Source: Lingula anatina
Taxonomy: Eukaryota; Brachiopoda; Lingulata; Lingulida; Lingulidae
DNA: 64,000 nucleotides
NCBI RefSeq assembly: GCF_001039355.2
Contig: NW_019775555.1
Coordinates: 60,361 to 124,360, forward strand
Direction of reading: 5' to 3'
Part shown: positions 33,973-45,869 of the stretch, in pieces
Position numbering within the stretch: the stretch's first letter is position 1
Layout of the letters: each line of letters begins with the position of its first letter
The notes under the pieces: model-generated
Told to the model about the DNA's origin: nothing
The model's input: only the letters and a program-made list of their open reading frames with translations
Database searches by the model: none
Translations under genes and position numbers: made by a program

Positions 33973-36159
33973 CAATTGATATGAAATGTTATCTTTGCCT
34001 TGGATAATAATACTCTGCATAAAACGTGTATCGAATTAATTTTTGCACGCAGAAAGAATTTTTTAACGAAACTTCTGATCAGAGAAAAAGAAAGAAATGG
34101 ATGACTGCTAGCTATAGTTACCTTGGTTATACATATCATTTCAAGGTATTTTATTTATTATGTATATTTATTATTGTGTCAGGAGGAGGTACCCATCAGT
34201 TCTGAAAAAACACGGCACTTTTTGGATTTCACCTTTAACAAAATAATTTTAATCCAATAAGTATTTTGCTGAAGTGATGGATGAAAACAAAAATGAAAGT
34301 TATCAAATATAATTATTAAAAGGCGATTTTTAGGTAGAGTACTGTGCCAGCACTATTGATTTTCTAATTGAAGTTAAAATTTTTCTTTGGGCAAATCTTC
34401 AGTTAGTAACTTAGCTGTGCATTTGAAGATATTCTAAATATTTGTTTTGGATTGAATTGAATTGAATTCTGAGAAATTCCGAGAAGAAAAATATCTCAAC
34501 TTTATTATATGAAACTTTTGAGAGACAAATGGTTACATATATTGATCGTTAAGTTTGAGAAAAAGAACAAATTATTTTAAAATAACTTACACTGTTTTTC
34601 AAGTTATAATGCTTTAGAAATTACAGCGTTATGAAAATGACAAAATTTGTCCACGTGATTGCAGAATTGCCCATTTATAAGAAACGATCCTTTTTTTAAG
34701 TTGTCGATATACGTTTATGACGCATGTTAAGAATAACTTACTTTGGTTTCGGTGCTTTGATATTGTGTCTGATCCGTGCCAGATACACACTTACTGTGCT
34801 GGGAGGGGTCTAAAACAATGTTAAGAAAATGAAACCAGGAGAGGAATAGTTATTGCAGTAGGGGAATAAATGCTACCCAAGTGATAAAAATTGTCCCTTC
34901 TTAGGGCCACCCAAATTTATCAGCATTCCATGAGCTAATTTGTGTGTTGTTCGACTTTTTGCCAATATCGCAAAGCAGAAATGTAAGTGCTCTCCTGGAA
35001 AAGTTTTGTGTATATGCATAAAATATCTATGTACGACTGGCATTCATCATAACATTTACATATTTAATTTCGAAAATTCATCATGCAATTCAAAGTGATT
35101 GCCTCAACCGTCCCAAAACATGGTTGGTGGTGGTGGTGGGGGTGGGGGGTTCAAGTAACGCTCACCTATGTACTTTGTTCGAAGTGCTTTATTAATTAAT
35201 ATTTCTTTGGTCGTGATCAAGGGGTGATTGAGAGGAAAAGGTCTGATTAGATGCCAGTCCAGCACTTCCGGTTGGGATATTTTTGCTATTAGGCTATTAG
35301 CATTTATGAATTAGTGAATCTTAAGTCACCGTTGTTGCTTTTTATTTATTTATTTTTGTAATCTTTTCAATTTTGTTTGTATATTTTCCTTAAATTGTTA
35401 TGACCAGAATAAGCTTGTAAATTATCTTTATGCCGTTCCTGATTTGCATGTGTGCAAATTTAAGTTTTCGCTCAAAGTCGTGCCTTTAACCTACCAATAT
35501 TAGGATGTAATGAAATGAAAACAAAATAATGTAAAAAACTCGATTCTTAAGAATGTCTTTTTGTATACCTTTTTCTGTGCGACAATCAGCATAGAAAAAG
35601 GTGTTCGTGAGTGCGAATGCACGTGAGGGGACGACGCCTATGTGCGATTATATGCATTTTGGAATTTCGATATCGTTCACACCACTGAGATTGGACACCT
35701 TTTTCCTCGATGGAATAAGTAATCAATTATTAACGTCAACTTTGAACAAAAGTTCAAAAGTATGATAGGGTTGGACTTTCAATTTATCTACCAGTTCTGA
35801 TCATTTTTTGTTTTGGGAAGCATTATGTCAAAATTCTCTTTTATTTAAGTAAAAAGAAATCGTTGTTTGAGCAGCAATTTCCAAAGTGCATAAAATCCTT
35901 CATATATGACTTTTTTTTTCTTTTTTTTGTAAAAGCATAATTTCTTTCTTTCTTTTTTTTTTTGTAAAAGCATAATTTATAAATTTCTCATAAATTTGGC
36001 GCTATTATAATGATTGCTATCAATGTAGAAAAAAATGTAACTTCTGGTATTTTGTTTTGTATAAAACTATGTTGAAATTACTTGGAATTTGTTGAAACAA
36101 TAAATAATGAAAATAATGTGCAGATATTGTATGTTAAATTCCCTTTCATTTTTCACCTT
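33973..36159. other. Unique intergenic sequence, nothing recognised
   Basis: No dispersed repeat copies and no convincing exon. A GGTGGTGGTGG run at about 35128 and poly-T tracts at about 35910 and 35950. Confidence 0.4.
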
Positions 36160-36660
36160 CTGTTCCCTTTAGCTCGATTTGAACTCTCGTTCTTCTCTAT
36201 ACAGGTCTGTTGTCTTACCTATTGAGCCACTAACTCAAATAGCCTCTTCTAAAATGTGGGATCCTCTTGCATTAGTTCACCTTGCTTATTTGAATTTTTT
36301 GCAAGAGGAAAATTGTTGGGACCCAGAAGCGCCAGGATTCGAACTTCGGACTTTCTGACGCAGAGGCAAGCGCGTTACCTACTCCCCTGAGTGTTCCCAC
36401 CCACCCTCCTCCGTGGGACTTTCTTCTTATAGTAACCAAAGGGAAAATTCTGTAAAGCCCCTTGAAAAAGTATTCAATGATTTCCATGTACCCGAACCAG
36501 GAAACGAACCCAAACCCGAGAGGCACCACTGAGTCAATGAAATTCTTGTAGTAACCAAAGTAAAATTCTAAAGAAAATCCCAATACATTAAAGAAATTTT
36601 AGAAACGTAAGCCAAGGTCGAAGCCCAACCTCAGGTTGCCGCTGAGCAATGCACCCGTCA
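36160..36660 (-). other. Cluster of four tRNA-like (A-box/B-box) modules
   Basis: On the minus strand: 36238-36160 carries TGGCTCAATAGG (A-box-like) and AGTTCAAATC (B-box-like); 36410-36310 carries GTAGGTAACGCG and AAGTTCGAATCC; 36540-36480 carries TGACTCAGTGG and GGGTTCGTTTCC; 36650-36605 carries TTGCTCAGCGGC and GGGCTTCGACC. The last two have a shortened A-to-B distance. Units share the flank AGTAACCAAAG, 119 bp apart (36431, 36550). None folds into a clean tRNA by eye, so tRNA-derived SINE heads or pseudo-tRNAs are more likely than functional genes. Confidence 0.45.
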
Positions 36661-38411
36661 AAGAAATAACTAAGACATTTTGTATACTTGGAAAATCTTT
36701 ATTCAGTCTCAAACAACTACGTATTAATCATATTTAAGCATTTAAATGTAAAACTATCACGTTTAATAACACTTAAATCATCACTTCATCACTCTAAGGT
36801 GTACTATATACAACAAATGTATTACATTTCACCGATAAACGGTCAACCAAATTACTCGTTTATGGTTTGATGTTATCAATATCTACAAGCATTTCAAAAA
36901 ATTCAAAAATTTGAGAAATTGACAGTAATTAAAGAGATATAATTCATCAAATATCACACAGAACGTGTGCGCCACTGACTAATAAGATCAATAACTTGTG
37001 ACTATTTCTATATTTACATGATTTATTTGATTTATTATTACCAAAGCATAAAACATGGAAAAAGGAACATAGCATGAAAATCGCTGTCGGGAAAATATAT
37101 CAGTAAATTGTTCCAAATGATCTTTCGAAACACTCACTCTTGGCTTATGAAAAAAATTGTAAAGTTGAGCTATTTAAGCTTTTCTGGACGATAAAAAATT
37201 TCCATATTTATTCGTACTTTATTCGCACGACAACGTTACGCCAAGTCACCACTCGTTACCTTGCTGGTACTTTCGCCCAAAGAAATTCGGAAACAACGTT
37301 ATTTTGAATAGTTATAAAATAACCATTTTTAGTTTCGGTAAATATTTTTACCAAATATTGTTGGATAATGAACCCACCCTTTGTTAATCTTTATTTACAC
37401 AGAAGATTTCCCCAACACATTATATTTTTTGGTGATTGAAAAACAGTTTCACGTTTCCGAACTTTTTTGGTCGCGTTTATCATAATCTACAATCTCCCAG
37501 GACCGCTGGTTTCATGTGCAGTTTTCTCTGACGCAGGACAGAAAAGTCCCATCGTTTATAACTAGAGACATATCTGTGAAAACGTGTATCTAGTGAAAAA
37601 TCAATATGTGGCCCTGGTAGAGGGTAGTCTTTGTAGTAACATTTAACAAAGGCCACGGCGGCAAACTTGAAGGTCTTACGAGAATAGAGCACTTTGAAAG
37701 GTATAAGGAGCGGATATCTTTACTGAAATAAACCAAACTTGTATCTGATGGCCACGCAGTCTTAAACATGCCATGTTTCTAGTACCCAATGCTTTACTGT
37801 TAAAGGTATTGACATAAAGTATCGACAAAACGATTAACATTTGTTTGAAACAGTATTTTACGCTATCAGTTCGCCCCCTATGCCTTAAAGGATTGCAGGC
37901 CAGTGAAGCTACAATTCTTAAAATCTCCCGTCATACAGTGTAGCTATAATTCAACTTATATATTAAACGGACTGAAATAGTACAACTGGACTAGTGAAAT
38001 CTTGCCGAAATTAGAAATGGAAGTGTAATACTTATACAGTAAACCTACTGTCTGTTATGCTCTTTTTATTTCTACTACAACCGCTTACTACAAATATTTA
38101 CATGTCAGTAATTAGGAATTTAAATGGGAGATTCCACGGCATATCCCCTTTTTTGTCTGCTTCTTGTAAATAGACATGTACTCCTGGTATGTCTTCAACT
38201 GCTGATACTTTTTCTACCAACGAAGTTCGAAACAGTTTTCATTTCCATAGGGCGCGATAAGGAGGAAGCAAAATGTTGTGGGGGAAACACTGGGGAATGG
38301 CCCAAGCCATTCTTATGCATGCACGCGTCACAGTACTTCTTATAAAATTAATTACAAATAAGTAAATATTCAATCCCTAACACTGATACATTGAAACGTT
38401 ATACTGAATTT
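36661..38411. other. Unique sequence with one unassigned minus-strand frame
   Basis: A minus-strand frame runs from about 37719 to 37480 (LYSRKTFKFAAVAFVKCYYK and onward, about 79 codons) just after a good acceptor (GGTTTATTTCAG, ending at 37723), but the first in-frame codon at the exon edge is TAA, so it cannot simply be spliced in. No family recognised. Left as non-coding or unknown. Confidence 0.3.
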
Positions 38412-38721
38412 CATTTAAGTTGTAAAATACAATCCGAGCTTTCGCCTCCTGGGACTTCTTTGGGAATTATGAACAAAAAGTGAAAAAACAAATGTTACGT
38501 CGGTGATGTGTTAAAGACACACGATGTCCAAAAAGCGTGCTAAACGTAAAAAACGTCAAAATTAAGTAACAAAGAAAAAATCAATACTCATTTAAGAAAC
38601 TTTTGTCCCTATACTGAGTCCATTATTCAGATGTCTAGGTGTCTTTTTCACTTTTTGTTCATAATCCCCGAAGAAGGCCCAGGAGCCGAAAGCTCGGATT
38701 GTATTTTACAACTTAAATGTA
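38412..38721. mobile_element. Fold-back / MITE with ~76-bp inverted arms
   Basis: CATTTAAGTTGTAAAATACA (38412) and downstream text through GAACAAAAAGTGAAAAA are repeated inverted at 38644-38720 with only a few mismatches. Spacer about 155 bp, no coding frame. Arms contain AATCCGAGCTTTCG. Confidence 0.85.
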
Positions 38722-39300
38722 GATCTTCAAAGATGCACAAATATATATACTGAATAGGTTGAGACATAAATATTCGTATACTTAGTTTCCAGACCGCCTC
38801 GCATCCACTCCCTGATCACATTAGATGTAACAACTCTTCCCAGTGATTAGGTCCAATTCGCTTAATGGGGGATTGGCTAAAGCTTTTCTGTCCAACCCTC
38901 ACCCTTATCTGACAAACAAAACTTGATTAAAGATTTACTAAAACCAAAATGCATATATATAGTGCATTTGTGTTAAATATATTTCAAAAATAAACCAGAA
39001 GAAAACGTCCAAAATGAAATAATATTATGTACACGTAGGTCAATGGCTATTCTAAAATGGTCCACTGCTTTTATCTGAACAGTTTTCGCCACGTTTGACA
39101 AACTGGGCAGTACTATAACGCCACCTGGAGGAAAATATGATCGTCTCTGTTGCAATAAGTACCTACCACATTATGATATCAACATGTAGCTGTATATGAC
39201 ATCTACGTCTTTGTATGTCCACACATGAATCAACAGTGTATGTACAGGTGTATGTGAGCAAAAATCTAATAAGGTTGGTTTTTAAACGTTAGACCTACAT
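38722..39300. other. Intergenic, nothing recognised
   Basis: No repeat family member or plausible exon seen. The minus-strand frame 38973-39155 has no support. Confidence 0.4.
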
Positions 39301-39985
39301 CTGTGTTTCAGTCTAGAAAGAGCAACTTGATTATGATTGAGGTAAGCTTATCTGTTGACTGTGTGTAATTGAAGTGAATTTTTGAGAAAAGTGAAAACTA
39401 GACTTTAAAAAACTGGCAAATTCCGATGATGAAAACAGTAAAATGTTAATAATAATGACATATCAAGCCCAATGGTTGTGACATTTGTACAACTGAAGCT
39501 TAACAACTGTATAAATCTGAGATAAGCTTATCAGTTGATTGTGTATCGTGAAAAACTTTCATATTTTATAATTACATTTAAAAACTGGCAAATTACATGG
39601 CTTACAATTGTTAAGCATTAATAATTTTGACAAATTTAGTCCATTATTTGTGATACTTGTACAAATAATGCTTAACAGCAATAGAAATGTGATAAGCTCA
39701 TCAGTTACACTGTGTGATTACTGATGACTGTGTAACTGCATATTTGTAAAAAAAATATTTTTAAAAGAGTGCAAATTACATTAAAAAACTGCTAAATTCA
39801 ACAGATTAAAATAGTTAAACGTTTATAACTCTGCCAGATGTACTCCCATGTTAGCAACTGAAATAATCTAAAATAAGCTGATCAGTTAACTGTATGTAAT
39901 GAAAGTAATATTTAGGACAACATATTTGAGAAAACTGATAACAACTATAAAAAAACTGGAAATTTTTTTTTTTTTTTTTTTTTTT
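39300..39985 (+). repeat. Diverged tandem array of the ~194-bp unit
   Basis: The marker GATAAGCTTATCAGTTGA or variants lie at 39341, 39521, 39691 and 39871 (steps 180, 170, 180), so these are shorter, older units of the family at 42-63 kb. Ends in a poly-T tract at about 39965. Confidence 0.8.
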
Positions 39986-40020
39986 TGCACAATTCATTTG
40001 AGAAAGGTGAAAACTAGAGG

Positions 40021-41880
40021 GTCAGAGAGGGGATACCGCCTCCGGGTTTTGTACTACCAGCTGGAGTAAGCACACTTTTATAGAAAAAAAAAGGGAAACC
40101 ACCTCCAGTGTTGTGCTTGACAAACTTTACAAAATAGTAAACGACAGTTCTCAATTTTTTAAAGAATACATGTATTACTATTTATAACAAATTGTGGGGA
40201 GAAGTAAAGTTCAAATTCAAGGTTGCAGTAAGAATGAGAATATAGGACTTCCCATCCAAGTTCAATTGTATATATATCAGAGCTTGGAAATTTGGAAAGT
40301 GCGCTTCATGGCTAAAGGTAGGTCAAAGGTCAAATTCAAGGTCACAGGAAGACTGTCAACATATGAGATCTTATTCATGTTTGGTAGTATCTGTGGGCAT
40401 GCCAGTTTTGGAGACATAAGGGGCAGGAAATTTGCAAAGTTCAGTTCGTGGTAAAAAGTAGGTCTACTGTAGGGTCAAGTTCAAGGTCACAGTTAGATTG
40501 CCAATGTATGACTATGGGCATATCTCTGCCAGTTTTGGAGATCTATTGATGGAAAACTTGCAAAGTTCAGTTCATGGTGAAAAGTGGGTAAAAGTAAATT
40601 TCAAGGTCACGTATTGTCAGTATATGACTTCAATAATAACTTTGGGCATATCTCCACTAGTTTTGGAGATCTAAGGGGTAGACGACTTGCAAAGTTCAGT
40701 TAATGGTGAAAATTAGGTCAAAAGTCAATTTCAAGGTCACATATTGCCAGTATATTACTTCCTCTTCAAGTTTAATAGTAACTTTGGGTGTATATCTGGC
40801 AGTTTTGGAGATATAAGGGACAAAAAAGTTGCAAAGTTCAGTTCAAATTGAAAATGAGGTCAAAGGTCAATTTCAAGGTAACAGTTAGATTGTCAGTATG
40901 TGGCTTCCTATTCAAGTTTTATAGTAACTGGGCATATCTCTGGCAGTTTTGGAGATATAAGGGACAGAGAGTTGCAAAGTTCAGTTCTATCTCTGGCAGT
41001 TTTGGAGATATAAGGGACAGAGAGTTGCAAAGTTCAGTTCAAATTGAAAATTAGGTCAAAGGTCAATTTCAAGGTCACATATTACCAGTATATTACTTCC
41101 TGTTCAAGTTTAATAGTATCTTTGGGCATATATCTGGCAGTTTTGGAGATATAAGGGACAAAAATCAATCTCAAGGAGACAGATTGCCAGTATATGTCTT
41201 CATATTGAAGGTCTATAGTAACTATGGGGGTATCTCTGCTAATTTTGGAATTATTTCACATTTTATTTTCTCCAATAAATATTAGGACAATGTACTTTCT
41301 GATATGGCGCAACTCGTATACCATATGGAAAACAAAAAAACAGACACCATCCCTAGTGTTGTGCTTGACAAGTTCTATAAAATGCACTAAACAAGAGGTT
41401 TCTAGCATTTATGGTTCCAGGATTAGAGTTTTCAGTCAAGAAATCTAATGGCCGCTTCTCCCATAAAAATGCACCAACTGACCCCAAACTCATGAACATG
41501 AAAGATGACCCAAGCAAAAAAATAAAAACATTTTAAGAAAATTTTGGCCCATTTGACCTTAAATGGGCATATTTTAAATCCCACATACCACTTTCAGTCA
41601 TCCATAGAAACTTTTCCTGCAATGCCTTCAGTTTGGGAGATATTCTGCATTTCATTTTGCAAATTTTGGACAAGGGTGCAATGTGACGAACACCACACCT
41701 ACACCCCAGCACCGACAAAGCCCAAAATTCCCATGGAGCAAGTTGAGATTATATCTGACCTACATACAAGAGATCGATACACGGGCTCTTATAGTTTAAG
41801 AGAAGAAGCAGTAACAATGACGTGGTGGCAGAGCACAATGTGCAATAAGACTTTAAATGTACCAAAATTACCATCATGAA
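40021..41880 (+). repeat. Family C element with AGGTCA-motif tandem array
   Basis: Starts near TACTACCAGCTGGAG (40062). About seven tandem units between 40180 and 41200 show spacing of 127, 128, 142, 144, 53 and 141 bp between equivalent CAGTTTTGGAGA motifs. Perfect DR1 AGGTCAAAGGTCA at 40320, 40857 and 41053; TCAAGGTCA at 40336, 40491, 40601, 40731 and 41069. 41540-41880 carries the frame QVEIISDLHTRDRYTG also seen in other copies. Confidence 0.75.
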
Positions 41881-42528
41881 TATAATTAAATATTTACAAT
41901 TTTGTCAGTTATATTTTATTTCTTTTTAATTTTGAAAAAATGACATTTAACAACTGCAGATATCTGTGATAAGCTTATCAGTTGATTGTGTGTAACAGAA
42001 GTGTAGCTTATTGGCAATTTGTATGAGAAGAGTGAGAATTATTGAAAACAAATATTTTAATAAGCCAATATATCATTCAATATATCATTCAGTCTCCAAA
42101 GAAACATCAAATGTGATAATTTGTTTGCTTGTGAAGAGGTGACAAATTGTCCAGAAATGTGACCTAGAAAACAACATATACCCATTCAAGACTTCTTACT
42201 ACCAATACCAGGTGCAGATTCCTCCTTACAATCAGTTTCTGGAATCGGGGTTTAGCACACCATTTGACAAAATATATTTGAAAAAAGTGTAAATTAAATG
42301 TTTAAAAGTGATAAATTTCCCAGATTAAAATAGTTAAACATAAATACTTTTGATAAAGTTTAGCTTAATAGACGACTGTGTTTAATGAAAAGGATATTTT
42401 CAGTCAATATATTTGAGAAGCTGAAAATAACATTAAAAAAAATGCCAAATTCGATAACTTAAAATAGTTAAACATTAATAATATTGGCAAATCTACTCCA
42501 ATATTTGTGAAATTTGTACAAATCATGC

Positions 42529-42873
42529 TTAAAGGGATAATAACTCTTCGTTTCGACCAAAAAATGAATTTTCCTGGAGTAAACAACAATTTTCCCAAAC
42601 TTACCAATGGTTAATGAATCCATTTTTACATTCAAAGTTAGTCCCTGTTTTTTTTCTAAAAAGTTTGGTTTTTTGTTAAAATCTCTTAAGAGATTTTAAC
42701 AGAGTATAGCCATCAATGGAGGTCACGTGGTCTAAAGACAAGCTCAGATATCAGAAAAATAGCTATAACTGCCGTTTTTGTGGTATAACAGAATATATTA
42801 TATTTCTATGAGTTATTCACAATGTTTTTATTGTGAAATATAGATCTCATACGAAGAGTTATTATCCCTTTAA
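42529..42873. mobile_element. TTAA-flanked MITE (337 bp), copy 2
   Basis: TTAA at 42529-42532 and 42870-42873; TIRs AGGGATAATAACTCTTCGT and its inverse. Inserted inside a 194-bp unit: the uninterrupted text CATGCTTAACATCTAAAAAA is at 49646-49665. The central palindrome at 42674-42701 is perfect but differs from copy 1. Confidence 0.93.
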
Positions 42874-44015
42874 CATCTAAAAAATCTGTGAAAAGCACAT
42901 CAGTTGACAATGTCAAATGAAAAAGATTTTTTCAGAACATATATTTTTGAGAAAACTGAAAATGACATTGAAAAGACTGCCAAATTCCATGACTTAAAAT
43001 AGTTAAACATTAATAATTTTGACATATCTTGTCCAATCTTTGTGAAATTTGTAAAAATGATGCATAACAACAATAATAATAACTTCATCAGTTGACTGAG
43101 TCCAATGAAGAAGATTTTTTCAGACAATATAATTGAGAAAATGAATATTACATTAAAAAGACTGGCAATTTTCATGGTATAAAATAGTTAAATGTTAATA
43201 GTTTTGACTAATCTAGTCCAATATTTTTTAAATTTGTACAAATGATGCATAAAATCAATAAAAATCTCTGAAAAACTCAGTTGACTGTGTCTAATTAAAA
43301 AGATTTTTAAGATCATATTAATTGGAGAAAACTGAAAATTACATTGAAAAGACTGCCAAATTCCATGGCTTAAATAGTTAAACGTTAATAATTTTCACAA
43401 ATCTTGTCTAATATTTGTGAAATTTGGATAGATGATGCATAACAACAAAAAAAAATCTGTGATAAGCTCATCAGTTGACTGTGTCTCAGTAAAAATATTT
43501 TTTTTTGGACAATAAATTTGAGAAAATTGAAAATGACACTGAAAAGACTGCAAAATGCGGTGCCTTAAAATAGTTAAACGTTAATAATTTTCACAAAACT
43601 TGTTCAATATTTGTGAAATTTGGAGAGATGATGCTTAACAACAACAAAATCTGTGATAAGCTTAACAGTTGACAGTATGTGATAGAATTGTAGTTGTTTG
43701 ACATTTTGTATGCGAAGAGTGAGAATTATCTACAATATTTCACAACATCTAATTAGACTCACATTAAACATTAAATATTATGATTTGAGATTGTTTGTGT
43801 AAGAGGTGACAAATTAACCATAATTGTCCTCTGGAAAAGAATATATACCCATTTAAGACATCTCCTTACTACCAATACCAGATGCAGATTCCTCCTTACA
43901 ATCGGTTTCTGGAATAGGGTTTAGCACACCATTTGACAATGTCCTAAAGCTTGCCGTATGCCATCTACTGTACACATGGATGAGACATAGCATTGTTCTT
44001 TCGCTGTCTGTTTTT

Positions 44016-44632
44016 ATGTACAGACACAGATGTGTCTGTTCATATTGCCATCACCTGCGTCTGTCGTCGCCGTCGTCGCCGTCGCCGATGCTGATGCCGG
44101 CGCCGTGCAATTTCCTTGTTAACACGATAAGTGGAGGGCAGTTTTACTTTTTGGCTTTATATTTACAGAGCTGATGAATATTCATAAAACGCAGGTCAAG
44201 TTCGAAAATCAGCATGATCGGGCCATTATTGTAGAATTTTTGCTGTTTTTTCACTTTTCAGCATATATGCAACCCTGTTAACACATTTTAAGGAAAACCG
44301 ATAGGCCTGTTGTCATGAAACTCACAGGAGTAATCAATCTTACTAAAACGCAGGTCAAGTTCGAAAATCGGCATGATCGGGCCACTATTTTAGTAGTTAT
44401 GCTGTTTTTTCACTTTTTAGCATATATGCAACACTGTAAACACAATATAAGAAAAACAGATAGGCCAATTGTCATTAAACTCACAGGAGTGGTCAATCTT
44501 ACTAAAATGCAGGTTGAGTTTGAAAATTAGTATAATCGGGCCATTGTTTTAGANGCACGGCGACGGCGACATGATCGGCGACGACAGACGCAGGTGATGG
44601 CAATATGTACAGACACATCTGTGTCTGTACAT
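44016..44632. mobile_element. Palindrome-ended element with long TIRs (family A ends)
   Basis: Left ATGTACAGACACAGATGTGT and following TTGCCATCACCTGCGTCTG is matched inverted at 44570-44632; each terminus is itself a palindrome. GC-rich GTCGCCGTCGTCGCC follows on the left. The interior has three tandem diverged modules (ACGCAGGTCAAGTTCGAAAA). An n at 44554 lies at the start of the right arm, so the inverted structure may be partly assembled. Confidence 0.7.
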
Positions 44633-45146
44633 AAAAATCTGTGATAAGCTCATTAGTTGAATGTGTTTCATAGAAAAGATTTTTCAGAGCATATAAATGT
44701 GAGAAAACTGAAAATGACATTGAAAAGACTGCCAAATGCCCTGCCTTAAAATAGTTAAACGTTAATAATTTTGTATTTTTAGTCCAATATTTGTCAAATT
44801 TGGACAGATGATGCATAACAACAATAAAAATCTGTGATAAGCTCAACAGTTGACTGCGTCTCGTGAAAAATATTTTTTTGGACAAGAAATTTGAGAAAAC
44901 TGAAAATTACATTGAAAAAAACGCCAAATTCCATGACATAAAATATTAAATGTTAATAATTTTCACAAATCTTGTCCAATATTTGTTAAATTTGGACAAA
45001 TTATGTCTTACAATAATATAAATCTGTAATAAGCTTATCAGTTGCCCTTGTGTAACTAAAGTGTTGTTTATTGGCAATTTGTATGAGAAGAGTGAGAATT
45101 ACCGAAAACAAAATTTTCAATTTTACAAAATATAATTCAGTCTGAC

Positions 45147-45506
45147 ATATACAGGTATATACGAACCGAGCAACGTGGAGCGTGGATTCTCAGTAACACA
45201 TGTAAACCACTTCTACTTCAATAAATTGGACATGCCAAGGGATAAACTGAATAGATCACTCAATCAGTCATAAAATAGCTTTAGACTGCTACTTTCTTTA
45301 AATTTTTGGTTGTAAATTTAACTTTCGTGACCTACTTTTCTGCCCCATTGACATACAGCATAGAATGCTAGCAAAAAAATCTGTTCAAACATCATTTTCA
45401 GGTAAAATTAAACAATGCCTTTTGGTAATTCTCCTAGTTATACTTCTTGAAACTATATGCTGGTGTTGGTTGGTATTTGTGAGAAAAAATTGACTTTGTA
45501 TGCATC
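45147..45506 (+). repeat. ~370-bp dispersed repeat (family E), copy 2
   Basis: Matches 23118-23497 and interrupts the linker of a 194-bp block (host text CATTAAACATTAAATATTATG at 43762). The FRDLLFCPIDIQHRMLA frame is retained. Confidence 0.75.
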
Positions 45507-45765
45507 TTGAACATTAAATGTTATGGTTTGAGTTTGTTTGTGTTAGAGGTGACACATTACCTCTGGAAAACAATATATACCCATTCAAGACTTCCCCTTA
45601 CTACCAATACCAGATGCAGATTCTTCCTCACAATTGGTTTCTGGAATCGGGTTTAGCACACCATTTGACAATGTCCTAAAGCTTGCCATATACCATCTAT
45701 TGTACACATGGATGAGACAGAGCATTGCTCTTCCTGTTGTCTTTTGCTGTCTGTTTTTTCTATAG

Positions 45766-45852
45766 TAATTAGCCCTGACCAGACAAGAAAAATCAGTTCA
45801 CCAAAAAAGCCATCACGCTGTATGGAAAAGGTCACCTGGAAAAAGAACAATA
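45766..45852. repeat. Exon-like island (one of eleven copies)
   Basis: Copies start just after the AG at 45766, 47105, 48006, 50338, 52489, 55186, 56714, 56940, 58084, 60858 and 63539. On the plus strand CTGTTTTTTCTATAG precedes GAATTAGCCATGACC; on the minus strand TGTTCTTTTTCCAG precedes GTGACCTTTTCCATACAGC. Both look like splice acceptors. Plus frame: ELAMTRQEESVHQK; minus frame: VTFSIQRDGFFGELILPVWS. Conservation of this ~80 bp is higher than that of the surrounding linkers. Confidence 0.6.
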
Positions 45853-45869
45853 TGTTTGATAAAAGTGAA

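Noticed and set aside
36272-36583. 103-codon minus-strand frame
   Set aside because: Overlaps the tRNA-like modules and is explained by chance openness there.
44502-44885. 127-codon minus-strand frame
   Set aside because: Crosses an n and a repeat junction; composed of 194-bp unit and family A sequence.
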